Of a stretch of DNA of 64,000 nt, positions 52,222 through 60,705 are shown one piece after another. Source of the stretch: Nocardia niwae NBRC 108934 = DSM 45340 (GTDB taxonomy: Bacteria > Actinomycetota > Actinomycetes > Mycobacteriales > Mycobacteriaceae); contig NZ_BDCK01000019.1 in the NCBI RefSeq assembly GCF_001613465.1, forward strand, positions 35,841-99,840, written 5' to 3'. The notes below the pieces were generated by a model. The model did no database searches. It was not told where the DNA came from and worked only from the letters and a program-made list of their open reading frames with translations. A program made the translations under genes and the position numbers. The first letter of the stretch is position 1, and each line of letters begins with the position of its first letter.

Positions 52222-55164
52222 TCACCTCCGAGGCTGAATGCGATCGCTGGCCGCCAGAGCGGCGAGTTCGGTCCGCGAGGAGACGCCGAGCTTGGTATAT
52301 AACCGGGTCAGATGCGCCTCTACGGTCTTCTCGCTCACGTAGAGTTCCTGTGAGATCTGGCGGTTCGTCCGGCCGAGTACCACACGGTCGACGATCTCGG
52401 ATTGCCGTTCGGTCAAATCGCCGAGCCGCACCGTGGTCGCGCGGGAACGGCTTCGCGGTCCAGGCGTCTTCCGCTCGCCCACCCGGTGCAGAGCCAGGCG
52501 CGCTCGCTCGGCGAGCCGTTCGGCGCCGCACAGCTCGAATACCGCCAGTGCAGCGTCGAATTCCGTTTTCGCCGCGGCAACGTCGTGGAGATCGGCGAGC
52601 ACGTGTCCGAACAGCAACCTGGCTCGAGCCGCATCGAGCGGAGTCCCGCTGGCGCTGTACTCGGCTGCTGCCTGCTCTGCGTTATCGGCGGCCGCCCGTA
52701 CCTCCTTGCGGGTCAGCTGAACGTGCGCGCGGCAGTACCGTGCGTCGCCGAGCCGCATATGCATCGTCGGCATGGTGGCGACGATCGTTTCGACGCGTCG
52801 AGTCGTCTTCTCCGCGGCGTCGACCCGTCCGAGAGCAAGTTCGGCATCGACAAGAAAACGATAGAAATGAGTGATGAGAGTCGGGTAGACCTCGCCCGGG
52901 ACTTCACCGGCGATCTTGATGATTTCCTGCCGTCCACGGCGATAGCGGCCGGCCTCGATCAGTGCTGAGCCATAGACCAGCGGCGCGTGCCAGGCGTAGA
53001 AGGTCGTCGGCATCTGGACGTTGAAGCGCATACTGAGCGCGCCGGACTGCAAGGCTTCCGTGGTGCGGCCCATGAGCGTCAGCAGCCAGCAGCGGGTCGC
53101 CTCGGTCAAGGCCATCAATGGCGCATTATCCAGCAGCAGTGCGGTCTTCGCGGCAGTCGCCGCGGCGGAAAGGCCGATATCGAGGTGGCCCTGCAGCAGA
53201 AGGCCGAGCGCCCGCAGATTCTGGAGTTCGACCAGGTGCCTGCCGTGTCCGGTTTCGTGGCACAGCCGGATGCCCCGATCCGAATGCGCCACCGCGTTGC
53301 CCCACCGCTCCGTCAATATCTCGGCGTACGCCACGTGGGTGAGCCCGTCCAGCAGCGCGGGCACGATCTCGGTGTCGGTGAGCGCATCCAACGCCGAAGC
53401 CGCCTCGTCCAGAGAGCGGCGGCTGTCGCCCAGCGACTGCCCGCCATGCAACGCGCCCATGAACGCGCTCGCCGCAGTCGCCATGAGATACAGCCGCCGG
53501 TCTTCGCGCGCCGTGGTCGACTGCTGCACCTCCGCCGTGAGCCGGGCTGCCTCATGCCAGTCGCGCATCATCAGGTGGCTCTCGGCCAACTGCAACCGAA
53601 GACCGGCGGCCTCGGGACTGCCCGGCGCGCTGAGTGATGCCGCCGTGGTGAGTAGTCGCAGTCCCTCCGCGGCATTGCCGAGCCGCTGCTCGGTCACGGC
53701 GATCCGCGCCATGATCGGGACGCGATCCTCGGCTTCGTTCGATGGGATGAGGTCCAGCGCCTGCCGCAGCACCGCGCTGCATTCGCCGAGATGACCGGTC
53801 GCGCTGAGCGCATCGGCGAGCGCCACGGACAGTGAAAGCCGCCGCCGCGCAGGTGCATCGTCGGGCAGCAGACGCAATGCTGCGCGGAACCAGCGCACGG
53901 CAGTGTGTGGTGCGCGCGGCGCGGCCGCCATTCCTGCTTCGGTCAGCAGATCGATGGCCTGCTCGTCTCCCACTTCTCCGCAGTGTTCGAGGTGATGAGC
54001 GCGTACGGACACTGCCGCGCCCCGGCGGTCCAGCGCCGCTGCGGCCCGCTGATGCGCTCGTCTCCGCCAGGCGTATCCGCTGCGCTGGTAGATGGCTAGG
54101 TGCACGATGGGATGACGGAACGCGAGCCGCCCGGGCGCTCCTGTCTGGTGGATCAGCCCCGAACGAACCAATTCATCTGTGGCACAGCGAGCGTCGGCCT
54201 CGGTCGATTCGGCGATCTCGATAGCCAGCTCGATGTCGAAGATTCTTCCTATCACGGCGGCGGATTGCAGCAGCGATCGCGCGCTCAGTGAGAGGGGTTG
54301 AACTTCTTGCTCCAGCGCGGCCTGGATCGCGGAGGGTACGCCCGAGGAGTCGAGAGTATCCATGGTGCCGCCAACGGATCCGCTGAATCCTGAGTGGGCG
54401 CGCGCCAATTCTTGGAGATAGAACGGGTTGCCGCCGCAAGAGCGATGCAATTGCGCCAGCTCGATGCGATCGAGCGCGTGGCAGGGGAGCAGTTCGGCGG
54501 TCTCGTCCAGGGACAGCGGACCGAGCTCGAGCGCGGTCAGTGTGCCGTTGCAGGCAGCGTGAGCCAGGACCGAGGCGTGCGTGTCCGGCAGCTGCCGTGA
54601 ACGATTCGCCAGCAGCAACGCCAATCGGGGTACCGGATGGCGGAGGAGATGCGCGATCACCTCCAGCGAGGCGTGATCGGCGCAGTGCACGTCGTCCAGC
54701 ACGAGCAGCACTGGTCGCCATGCCGCCAGTTGGTGCAGGACCCGCCGCACGGCGCGGTGGCAGCGGTGCCGCTCGATTTGCAACGGCGTCGACAGGGGGG
54801 AGGCCAACGCGCTCAGCGACGGAAGCAGCCATCCCAGTTCAGCAAGCTCTTCGGCACAGAGCAATCGCAACTCCGTGCGGCGCAACGCGCCGAAGGGCTG
54901 ATCGAGGGCATCGATCACCATGGCGTACGGAATCTCGCGTTCGAGGTCGGTGCCTTGTCCCTCGAGGACCTGGAGACCGAGGGCTGCCGCTTGCACCGAC
55001 GCTTCGCGGAGCAGGCGGGTCTTGCCGATGCCGGGTTCGCCGGTCACCGAGATCACCGAAGTTCCTCCCTCTCGCACGCCGCGGAGTGCCGCGTGCAGGG
55101 TGCGGATCTCTGCCGTACGACCCACCATTGGTCGGACGCCTGGTCCCGGCAATCCCACCGACAT
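52222..55164 (-). CDS. Large ATPase LuxR-family (LAL) regulator, probable activator of the HemB-like operon
   Basis: ATG 55164 follows GGAGGTGA. The 980-residue protein has Walker A GEPGIGKTRLL near residue 42 and a Walker-B-like VLLVLDDVHCADH near 160, a long TPR-like region, and a C-terminal LuxR HTH (LTERQSEIVDRVVLGRTNRQ, then LYVSEKTVEAHLTRLYTKLGV). It is divergent from the five-gene HemB-like operon and a LuxR-box-like palindrome (55330-55345) lies between them. LAL regulators often control adjacent biosynthetic operons. Confidence 0.9.
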   Translation of the reverse strand: MSVGLPGPGVRPMVGRTAEIRTLHAALRGVREGGTSVISVTGEPGIGKTRLLREASVQAAALGLQVLEGQGTDLEREIPYAMVIDALDQPFGALRRTELRLLCAEELAELGWLLPSLSALASPLSTPLQIERHRCHRAVRRVLHQLAAWRPVLLVLDDVHCADHASLEVIAHLLRHPVPRLALLLANRSRQLPDTHASVLAHAACNGTLTALELGPLSLDETAELLPCHALDRIELAQLHRSCGGNPFYLQELARAHSGFSGSVGGTMDTLDSSGVPSAIQAALEQEVQPLSLSARSLLQSAAVIGRIFDIELAIEIAESTEADARCATDELVRSGLIHQTGAPGRLAFRHPIVHLAIYQRSGYAWRRRAHQRAAAALDRRGAAVSVRAHHLEHCGEVGDEQAIDLLTEAGMAAAPRAPHTAVRWFRAALRLLPDDAPARRRLSLSVALADALSATGHLGECSAVLRQALDLIPSNEAEDRVPIMARIAVTEQRLGNAAEGLRLLTTAASLSAPGSPEAAGLRLQLAESHLMMRDWHEAARLTAEVQQSTTAREDRRLYLMATAASAFMGALHGGQSLGDSRRSLDEAASALDALTDTEIVPALLDGLTHVAYAEILTERWGNAVAHSDRGIRLCHETGHGRHLVELQNLRALGLLLQGHLDIGLSAAATAAKTALLLDNAPLMALTEATRCWLLTLMGRTTEALQSGALSMRFNVQMPTTFYAWHAPLVYGSALIEAGRYRRGRQEIIKIAGEVPGEVYPTLITHFYRFLVDAELALGRVDAAEKTTRRVETIVATMPTMHMRLGDARYCRAHVQLTRKEVRAAADNAEQAAAEYSASGTPLDAARARLLFGHVLADLHDVAAAKTEFDAALAVFELCGAERLAERARLALHRVGERKTPGPRSRSRATTVRLGDLTERQSEIVDRVVLGRTNRQISQELYVSEKTVEAHLTRLYTKLGVSSRTELAALAASDRIQPRR

Positions 55165-55732
55165 CTCACCTCCGGGCGGTCGACAGCTCGGTTCGCCGGA
55201 TCTTCCGAGCTATGCCGGTGCATCGTAATCGGACCGAGTTCCGCTGTCGCACTACGAATATTCGCAGGGATGGAACGTCGGGGCGGGCCGAAGTGCAACT
55301 ATCCAGCGTTCCGGCTTCCCCCGTCGCAAATAGGGGTTTCCCTACTACGTCCGATTGCCGGCGGTGCCCGATTCTTGTTGTGGCGATGCAGCCGAATCCC
55401 TGAATCGACTGAGGCTCGACAAGTTTCGGCATCCACGGTGTCCCGCACCTGGATCGGCTGGTCGCCTGGGAACGTCTGGGCAGCAGCCTGCTGCCCAGCG
55501 CCGATACTGTGTAGGAGCGCCGGATGCATATTGAAGTTTCCCGTTGGCCTCGGCAACTCGTAGCGAACCAACCCTGGCGCAAGCGACGACTCCCCGTGAC
55601 AGTCGGGCCGGGCACGTGGCCGGCCCACCGGCTCCACGACGAGTCAGCAGCCGTGGCGGACCGCGCGGTTTGCGAGGGGCTCGGCAAGAACGTGCGAAAA
55701 GCCGCGACGGGCACCGTGTGGCCGGGCCACCG
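55165..55732. other. Divergent regulatory region between LuxR regulator and HemB-like operon
   Basis: No gene is supported. The region includes the LuxR-box-like palindrome and only shadow frames on both strands. A 32-codon stretch ending at about 55515 is too short to assign. Confidence 0.45.
55330..55345. promoter_or_regulatory. LuxR-box-like palindrome
   Basis: TAGGG (55331-55335) faces CCCTA (55340-55344) across four bases. The 16-mer matches at 13 positions the CTVGGGAWWTCCCBAG consensus reported for PAS-LuxR activators such as PimM, as I recall it. It lies 166 bases from the LuxR start and 388 from the operon start. Confidence 0.5.
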
Positions 55733-56080
55733 ATGAGCACGGCGTTGTTGTCTTCCACCGCCGCGGCACGGAGCGTCTGGATGAGACCGTTCGAGCCGGA
55801 GGCGCGCGCTGACTCCGATCAGGCAGCGGTCTCCGGCGTATCGGAGACACTGGCATCGCTGTGGAACTGGGCGGCGGCCGTACGTGAGGCAGAGATGCGA
55901 CGCTTGGAAAACCGGGTGCCCGGACTCCGCGCCGGCGCCCGCAACGAGGTCGATCGGGCCATCCAGCGGGTGGTAGAGGGTCTGTTCGGGGATCTCGGAG
56001 CTCGGTTGTCCCGCGACGCCGCTCTCATCGACGCGGTCCACGTGCTCTTCGCACTCGACACACCTGGAGGCAAACCATGA
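55733..56080 (+). CDS. Stand-alone glutamyl-tRNA-reductase dimerisation domain
   Basis: ATG 55733 gives 115 residues (the frame extends upstream with non-protein-like sequence). Residues 45-105 match the C-terminal dimerisation domain of HemA: VREAEMRRLENRVPGL, then RNEVDRAIQRVVEGLF and DAVHVLFALD, closely paralleling the end of actinobacterial HemA. The catalytic and NADPH-binding domains (about 320 residues) are absent, so it cannot make glutamate-1-semialdehyde alone. It is the first gene of a five-gene overlapping operon and overlaps the next gene by ATGA. A scaffold or regulator role for the pathway is inference. Confidence 0.75.
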   Translation: MSTALLSSTAAARSVWMRPFEPEARADSDQAAVSGVSETLASLWNWAAAVREAEMRRLENRVPGLRAGARNEVDRAIQRVVEGLFGDLGARLSRDAALIDAVHVLFALDTPGGKP

Positions 56081-56796
56081 CCAGGGTGGGTGTCGTGGTG
56101 CCACCGGCCAACCCGGCTGCGGAGCCAGAGTTCGCACGTCTGCTGGCTGGGCGGGCGGACCTCTATGTCACCCGCTTCCCCATACAGCCCGGTCTGTCGC
56201 TGGCCGAGCGCTTGGACGCCTACAACGGTGCAGTGCCCGACATGATCCGCTCGTTCGGCAGTCTTCCGCTCGACGCCCTTGTCCTGGCGTGCAGTGGTTC
56301 ACGCTATTTGCTGGGCCCGGCGGAGGACCGGCGCCGCTGCGCCGAGTTGAGCGCGGAGTTCGGTCTGCCCGTCGCCTCCGTGACCGAAGCCACCAGGCGG
56401 GCGTTGGAGCAGCTCGGCGCCGAGGCGGTCACGCTGGTCTCGCCGTACCAGCCGTGGCTGACCGCCCGCGCCGAAGAATTCTGGACGGCGGCGGGCGTGC
56501 GGATCGCCCAGCTCGTCCCGGTCAAGGCGGGCCAGCGCTTCGCCCCCTACGAGATGACCACGGACCGGCTCGTCACGCAGATCGAGCAAGCCGGGGTGGC
56601 TCAGGACGCGGTGCTGCTGCTCACCGGTACCGGCATGCCGACACTGCGCGCGATAGCCCGGCTGACGGCCGGTAACGCGCGGGTCGTTGTGGCCTCGAAC
56701 CTTTGCGGCGCCTGGTGGGCGCTGACCAGCACGCGCCGATGCGCCATATCGGACGGCGTCAAGCAGAGGGCCTGGGCCGAGCAGGCCGCGCCATGA
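56077..56796 (+). CDS. Asp/Glu racemase-fold enzyme, maleate-isomerase/arylmalonate-decarboxylase type
   Basis: This 239-residue protein begins TRVGVVVPPANPAAEPEFARL, typical of maleate isomerase-like members of the Asp/Glu racemase superfamily. Both catalytic cysteines appear present: Cys72 in LACSGSRY and Cys210 in SNLCGAWW. Expected chemistry is thiol-dependent isomerisation, racemisation or decarboxylation of a dicarboxylate-like substrate. It overlaps genes on both sides by four bases, so it is a stoichiometric partner in the operon. Confidence 0.8.
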   Translation: MTRVGVVVPPANPAAEPEFARLLAGRADLYVTRFPIQPGLSLAERLDAYNGAVPDMIRSFGSLPLDALVLACSGSRYLLGPAEDRRRCAELSAEFGLPVASVTEATRRALEQLGAEAVTLVSPYQPWLTARAEEFWTAAGVRIAQLVPVKAGQRFAPYEMTTDRLVTQIEQAGVAQDAVLLLTGTGMPTLRAIARLTAGNARVVVASNLCGAWWALTSTRRCAISDGVKQRAWAEQAAP

Positions 56797-57938
56797 CCAC
56801 CGATGTCATCGTGGCGGGGGCCGGGCCGGTCGGGCTTGCCGCGGCGCTCACCCTCGCCAGGGCCGGGGTGTCGGTGCTGGTCTTGGAGTGTGCGGCCGCA
56901 CTGGGATCCGGTTCGCGGGCCGCCACGATCCACCCAGCCACGCTCGACGTTCTCGATGACCTGGAGGTGGCCGCGCAGTTGGTGGCGTACGGCTTGATCG
57001 TGGATCGCCTGCAATGGCGCGATCTGTCCGGAACCGTCCTCGCCGAAATGCCGATGGCCGCGCTGGATGGTCTGACCGGGCATCCTTTCCGGTTGCACGT
57101 GGAGCAGCCGGTGCTCACCCGGCTATTGCTCGATGCTCTCGATCCTTACCCGGAGGCGGTTGTCCGCTTCGGCGCTCGGATCGAATCCGTGACCGACACG
57201 GGCGCGACCGTAGGGGTTCGGACCTCGAACGGACGGGAGCGGGCTCAGTACCTCGTCGCGGCAGACGGCGCACACAGCGCAGTCAGGGCCTCGCTCGGTC
57301 TGTCGGTACGGCGGTCGGTCTACCCGACGCAGGCACTGCGAATCTTCACCCGCTCCCCACTCGGTGAACTGCTTCCGGGTCTTGCGCCGGTGACCTATAT
57401 CCGTGACCCGGTCCAGTCGTGCAGTCTGTTGCGATTGCCCGATCACTGGCGGATCATCCTCAGGCTGGCACCCGGCGAGTCGATGCCGCAGCGTGTGGCC
57501 GGGCTGGAACTCCGCGACCTGAACGTCATCGGCCTGCATCGCTACCACCTGGCTACGGGGGTACTCGGCGCGTTCCGCCACGGCCGGGTGCTGTTCGCGG
57601 GCGACGCCGCGCACGTGACCTCTACCGCGGGCGGTCTCAACATGAACGCCGGTATCCACGACGCGGTCGATCTCGGCAGAACACTGGCCGATGTGCTCAC
57701 TGGACCCGCGGCGCCGACTGCCTTGGATAGCTGGGCGCGGCGTCGCCGCGCCGTCGTGATCGACCACGTCGTCCCGACCAGCGAAGCGAGGGTCGTGGGC
57801 GTGCAAGACGGTGAGGCCGCCCGATTGCCTGCCGCCGTCGCCACTCTGCGGGCCATCGCCGCCGACGGCGAAGCGACGAGGGCCTACCTGGCCAAAGCCT
57901 CCATGCTCGACACCATTCCTGCGAATACGGGTAATTGA
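56793..57938 (+). CDS. FAD-dependent monooxygenase (aromatic hydroxylase type)
   Basis: ATG 56793 overlaps the previous stop (ATGA). The 381-residue protein has GxGxxG (VIVAGAGPVGLAAALTLA), a DG motif (QYLVAADGAHSAVR) near residue 155 and a GD motif (RVLFAGDAAHVTSTAGG) near residue 268. It lacks the C-terminal thioredoxin-like domain of phenol hydroxylases. It should hydroxylate an aromatic or heteroaromatic substrate using NAD(P)H and oxygen; in this operon a pyrrole or related product of the HemB-like enzyme is a possible substrate (inference). Confidence 0.87.
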   Translation: MTTDVIVAGAGPVGLAAALTLARAGVSVLVLECAAALGSGSRAATIHPATLDVLDDLEVAAQLVAYGLIVDRLQWRDLSGTVLAEMPMAALDGLTGHPFRLHVEQPVLTRLLLDALDPYPEAVVRFGARIESVTDTGATVGVRTSNGRERAQYLVAADGAHSAVRASLGLSVRRSVYPTQALRIFTRSPLGELLPGLAPVTYIRDPVQSCSLLRLPDHWRIILRLAPGESMPQRVAGLELRDLNVIGLHRYHLATGVLGAFRHGRVLFAGDAAHVTSTAGGLNMNAGIHDAVDLGRTLADVLTGPAAPTALDSWARRRRAVVIDHVVPTSEARVVGVQDGEAARLPAAVATLRAIAADGEATRAYLAKASMLDTIPANTGN

Positions 57939-57939
57939 C

Positions 57940-58731
57940 ATGCGAATTCGATTCCAGAAACACGCCGTCGAGGGGCGCTCGCCGCTGCTCGACAAACTCT
58001 ACGCCAGCCATCTGGCCGAGGTCTCCGGTCCGGGTACCACGGTCGAAATCCGCACTCTGCCACCACTGACGTATGCGACTGAGTTGCCCGAGGATTTGGT
58101 CGGTTTCGGATCGCTCGGGCTGTTGTTCGGCGACTACTTCGCGCGCACGGCCGTCTCCGCCGAACGGGATGGCTGCGCCGCGTGGATCAGCGGCGCGGGC
58201 CAGGACCCTGGGCTTGCCGTCGCGCGCATCCGGGCAACCATCCCCGTGGTCGGTTACGGAGACGCGACCTGGCATGCTGCCCGGCAAGAGCGGCACCGGC
58301 TCGGCGTGATCGGCTTCATTCCTCATCTGGCCGAGCCCATTACCGACAATATCGCCTCCGCCGGTGCGACTTTGGCCTCCTACCAGGTGATCGATGACGG
58401 TGCGGTCGTGATCTCTCGCGCGCTGGCTGGGGACTTCGATCCGTTCGTGCGGGCGTATACCGCAGCCGCGGAGCAGGCAGCGAAGGCAGGTGCGCAGTGG
58501 CTGGTGCCCGCGGAGGGCATCCCCAACGAGCTGCTCGTCCACTTGCAGATCCGGCAGCTGTGTGGGCTGCCGGTGATCGATCCCGGCGGCCTGGCGGTGA
58601 AGACCGCTGAGCACCTGGCCGGCTTACGTGACCTCGGCATAATCGCCAAGGCCTCGACCGGATACTGGTACCGGCAGCCATCCGGGGTCGTCGTGGAGCA
58701 CGTCGAGCGGACACTGGAGGCTACGTCATGA
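57940..58731 (+). CDS. Asp/Glu/hydantoin racemase-fold protein lacking both catalytic cysteines
   Basis: ATG 57940 starts one base after the previous stop. The 263-residue protein aligns with hydantoin racemase-like proteins (DPGL at residues 89-92, IPVVGYGDA, CGLPVIDPGG). Where the family has its first cysteine (xACFxDPGL), this protein reads ISGAGQDPGL; where the second is expected (LGCxGM), it reads LVPAEGI with Ala191. A nearby Cys79 is out of register. It is either a non-catalytic subunit or has new chemistry. It overlaps the HemB-like gene by ATGA. Confidence 0.75.
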   Translation: MRIRFQKHAVEGRSPLLDKLYASHLAEVSGPGTTVEIRTLPPLTYATELPEDLVGFGSLGLLFGDYFARTAVSAERDGCAAWISGAGQDPGLAVARIRATIPVVGYGDATWHAARQERHRLGVIGFIPHLAEPITDNIASAGATLASYQVIDDGAVVISRALAGDFDPFVRAYTAAAEQAAKAGAQWLVPAEGIPNELLVHLQIRQLCGLPVIDPGGLAVKTAEHLAGLRDLGIIAKASTGYWYRQPSGVVVEHVERTLEATS

Positions 58732-59705
58732 GCTTCCCAGTGGTTCGGCCACGGCGGCTGCGCCGCACCGCCGCGCTTCGTAAGTTGGTGGCCGAGAACA
58801 GGTTGCATCCGTCAGATCTTGTCCAGCCCCTGTTCGTGCGCGAGGGCATCACGGAGCCCCGGCCCATTCCCGCGATGCCCGGCCAACTGCAGCACACCCG
58901 CGACAGCCTCCGGAAGGCGGCAGCGACCGCGGTACAGGCGGGCGTGGGCGGAGTCATGATCTTCGGCATTCCCGAGACGAAACATCCGGATGGCCGTGGC
59001 GCCTGGGACGAGGGCGGCATCGCCCAACTGGCGATTGCCGATGTCGCGGCTGAGGTCGGTGACGCGGCCGTGGTGATAGGCGATATCAATCTCGACGAAT
59101 ACACCGATCATGGTCATGTCGGTCTGCTCGGGGCCGACGGCGATGTGGACAACGACGCTACGTTGCGCGCGTACACCCGCATCGCGCTGGCACAAGCCGA
59201 AGCCGGAGCTCACTTGGTGGCCCCCAGCGGCATGATGGACGGCCAAGTCGCCGCCATTCGCGCCGGACTCGACCTCGCCGGACATGAGCGCGTAGCCATT
59301 CTCGCCTATGCCGCCAAATACGACTCCGCCTTCTACGGCCCCTTCCGGACGGCCGTCGAATCCTCGTTGGTGGGCAGTAGGTCCACCCATCAACAGGACC
59401 CGGCCAACCTTCGCGAGGCGCTGCGCGAGGTGCTGCTCGACGTCGAGGAGGGCGCCGACCTGGTGATGGTCAAACCCGCCGGACTCTACCTCGACGTTGT
59501 ACGCCGGGTGGCCGACGCGGTGGATGTGCCCGTTGCCGCCTACCAGGTTTCGGGCGAATATGCCGCGATCGAGGCCGCTGCCATGCGGGGAATGCTACAC
59601 CGTGAGCGGGCCATCGAAGAGAGCCTCACCGCGATCCGACGTGCCGGGGCAGGGATCGCCATTACCTATTGGGCCACCGAGGTCGCGCAGAGACTACACG
59701 GATAG
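58728..59705 (+). CDS. Porphobilinogen synthase (HemB) paralogue with altered metal site
   Basis: This 325-residue protein is a full-length HemB: RRLRRTAALRKLV, APSGMMDGQV, YAAKYDSAFYGPFR with Schiff-base Lys197, MVKPAG with Lys249, and YQVSGEYA. HemB condenses two 5-aminolevulinates to porphobilinogen. The usual zinc motif with three cysteines is replaced: N121, D123 and V131 in DINLDEYTDHGHVG, so it is at best a magnesium-type enzyme. The A-site segment, usually GDRKTYQMDP, is GSRSTHQQDP. Together with its operon context this suggests a specialised rather than housekeeping enzyme; the main hemB is presumably elsewhere. Confidence 0.85.
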   Translation: MSFPVVRPRRLRRTAALRKLVAENRLHPSDLVQPLFVREGITEPRPIPAMPGQLQHTRDSLRKAAATAVQAGVGGVMIFGIPETKHPDGRGAWDEGGIAQLAIADVAAEVGDAAVVIGDINLDEYTDHGHVGLLGADGDVDNDATLRAYTRIALAQAEAGAHLVAPSGMMDGQVAAIRAGLDLAGHERVAILAYAAKYDSAFYGPFRTAVESSLVGSRSTHQQDPANLREALREVLLDVEEGADLVMVKPAGLYLDVVRRVADAVDVPVAAYQVSGEYAAIEAAAMRGMLHRERAIEESLTAIRRAGAGIAITYWATEVAQRLHG

Positions 59706-59865
59706 ATACCGAGGAGCCGAGGCGGTGGCCCGGGTCGAAGGGACAGCGCCACGCGCGGTGTTCACCGAGTCGGGCGCCGGGAGAACACATGGCCACACGG
59801 ACGTCGGCAACTGCTGCTGGGAGGAATGAGGAAGCTACGGCGGTCAGGCCGAGGGCGCTGTCTTG

Positions 59866-60705
59866 ATGACCAGATCCGATCTGATCGCACGGGCATACGC
59901 GCGATTCGCCCAACACTTGAGCAACGAGATCAGGAGGATGGCGAGGGCTGATGCCGAACACGGCCTCAGGCCCGTCGCTCGCGAAGCAAGGAGTGCGGCC
60001 CAGGTACTTCTCGACGCCGACAGAGGCTTCCGTCGCGACTTCGATACCGGCGACCCATCGTTCCCGCGTCCGCTGGTCGAGTCCGGGTCCGCGCCGCCGG
60101 ATCGTTTCTATAACGGTGCACGCCTGTGGCAGGTCGATCAAGTATTTCCGAAAGCTTTTCGCGGAAGAGAAGCCGCAGCCGAGGAAGGCTATATCCGCAC
60201 GGCGTCACACAGCACCGCTGGAGACGTTGTGTATCTGACCGACGGCACTGACGTCGCGGGCGTGTACGGAACGATCACGAGCTGGACCGATGTTCGCGAC
60301 GGAACGATGCGGTTCCACCCCGCGGGAATGGTACTGGGTGTCGACGCCAACCGTATCCGGGTCGATCCGATGCTACAAGAGGGGCATTCGGCAGCCAATT
60401 ACATCGAAGGTGTCAGCGACCGCGTATTCACCACGCCGGGGCGGGTGGACACATCCAAGATCGTCAGCGTGGAATTCCAGACCTACGACGACATCATCAG
60501 CGATCCCGATGTAACCCTCGTAGCCGATGGCTTCCCCGGCTTCGACGGCCTCCAGCAAGAGTTGTTACGCGACCCCGCGGTAGTCGCCGAGCGACTCTCC
60601 ACCATCGCCGAGGCCGTCAGCAGAAACTATCCCGCGATCGACGTCACCGTCAGTGCGAATCATCTCTCCAGCGACGCAGCGATCAGAACCTTCCTGGCAA
60701 CGTGA
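59866..60705 (+). CDS. Protein of unknown function
   Basis: ATG 59866 (a TTG one codon earlier is possible) opens a 279-residue frame with normal codon use but weak ribosome site. The N-terminal 60 residues are helical and charged; the rest is alpha/beta (RLWQVDQVFPKAFRGREAAA, YIRTASHSTAGDVVYLTDG, VLGVDANRIRVDPML). The middle weakly recalls ADP-ribosyltransferase-like toxins, but the key arginine is not where expected. There is no signal peptide. It may be the end of a once larger protein. Confidence 0.55.
   Translation: MTRSDLIARAYARFAQHLSNEIRRMARADAEHGLRPVAREARSAAQVLLDADRGFRRDFDTGDPSFPRPLVESGSAPPDRFYNGARLWQVDQVFPKAFRGREAAAEEGYIRTASHSTAGDVVYLTDGTDVAGVYGTITSWTDVRDGTMRFHPAGMVLGVDANRIRVDPMLQEGHSAANYIEGVSDRVFTTPGRVDTSKIVSVEFQTYDDIISDPDVTLVADGFPGFDGLQQELLRDPAVVAERLSTIAEAVSRNYPAIDVTVSANHLSSDAAIRTFLAT

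Noticed and set aside
59866..60705. ADP-ribosyltransferase-like toxin
   Set aside because: RLWQVD and YIRTAS only loosely resemble the ART motifs; the arginine, STS and glutamate set is not convincingly present.
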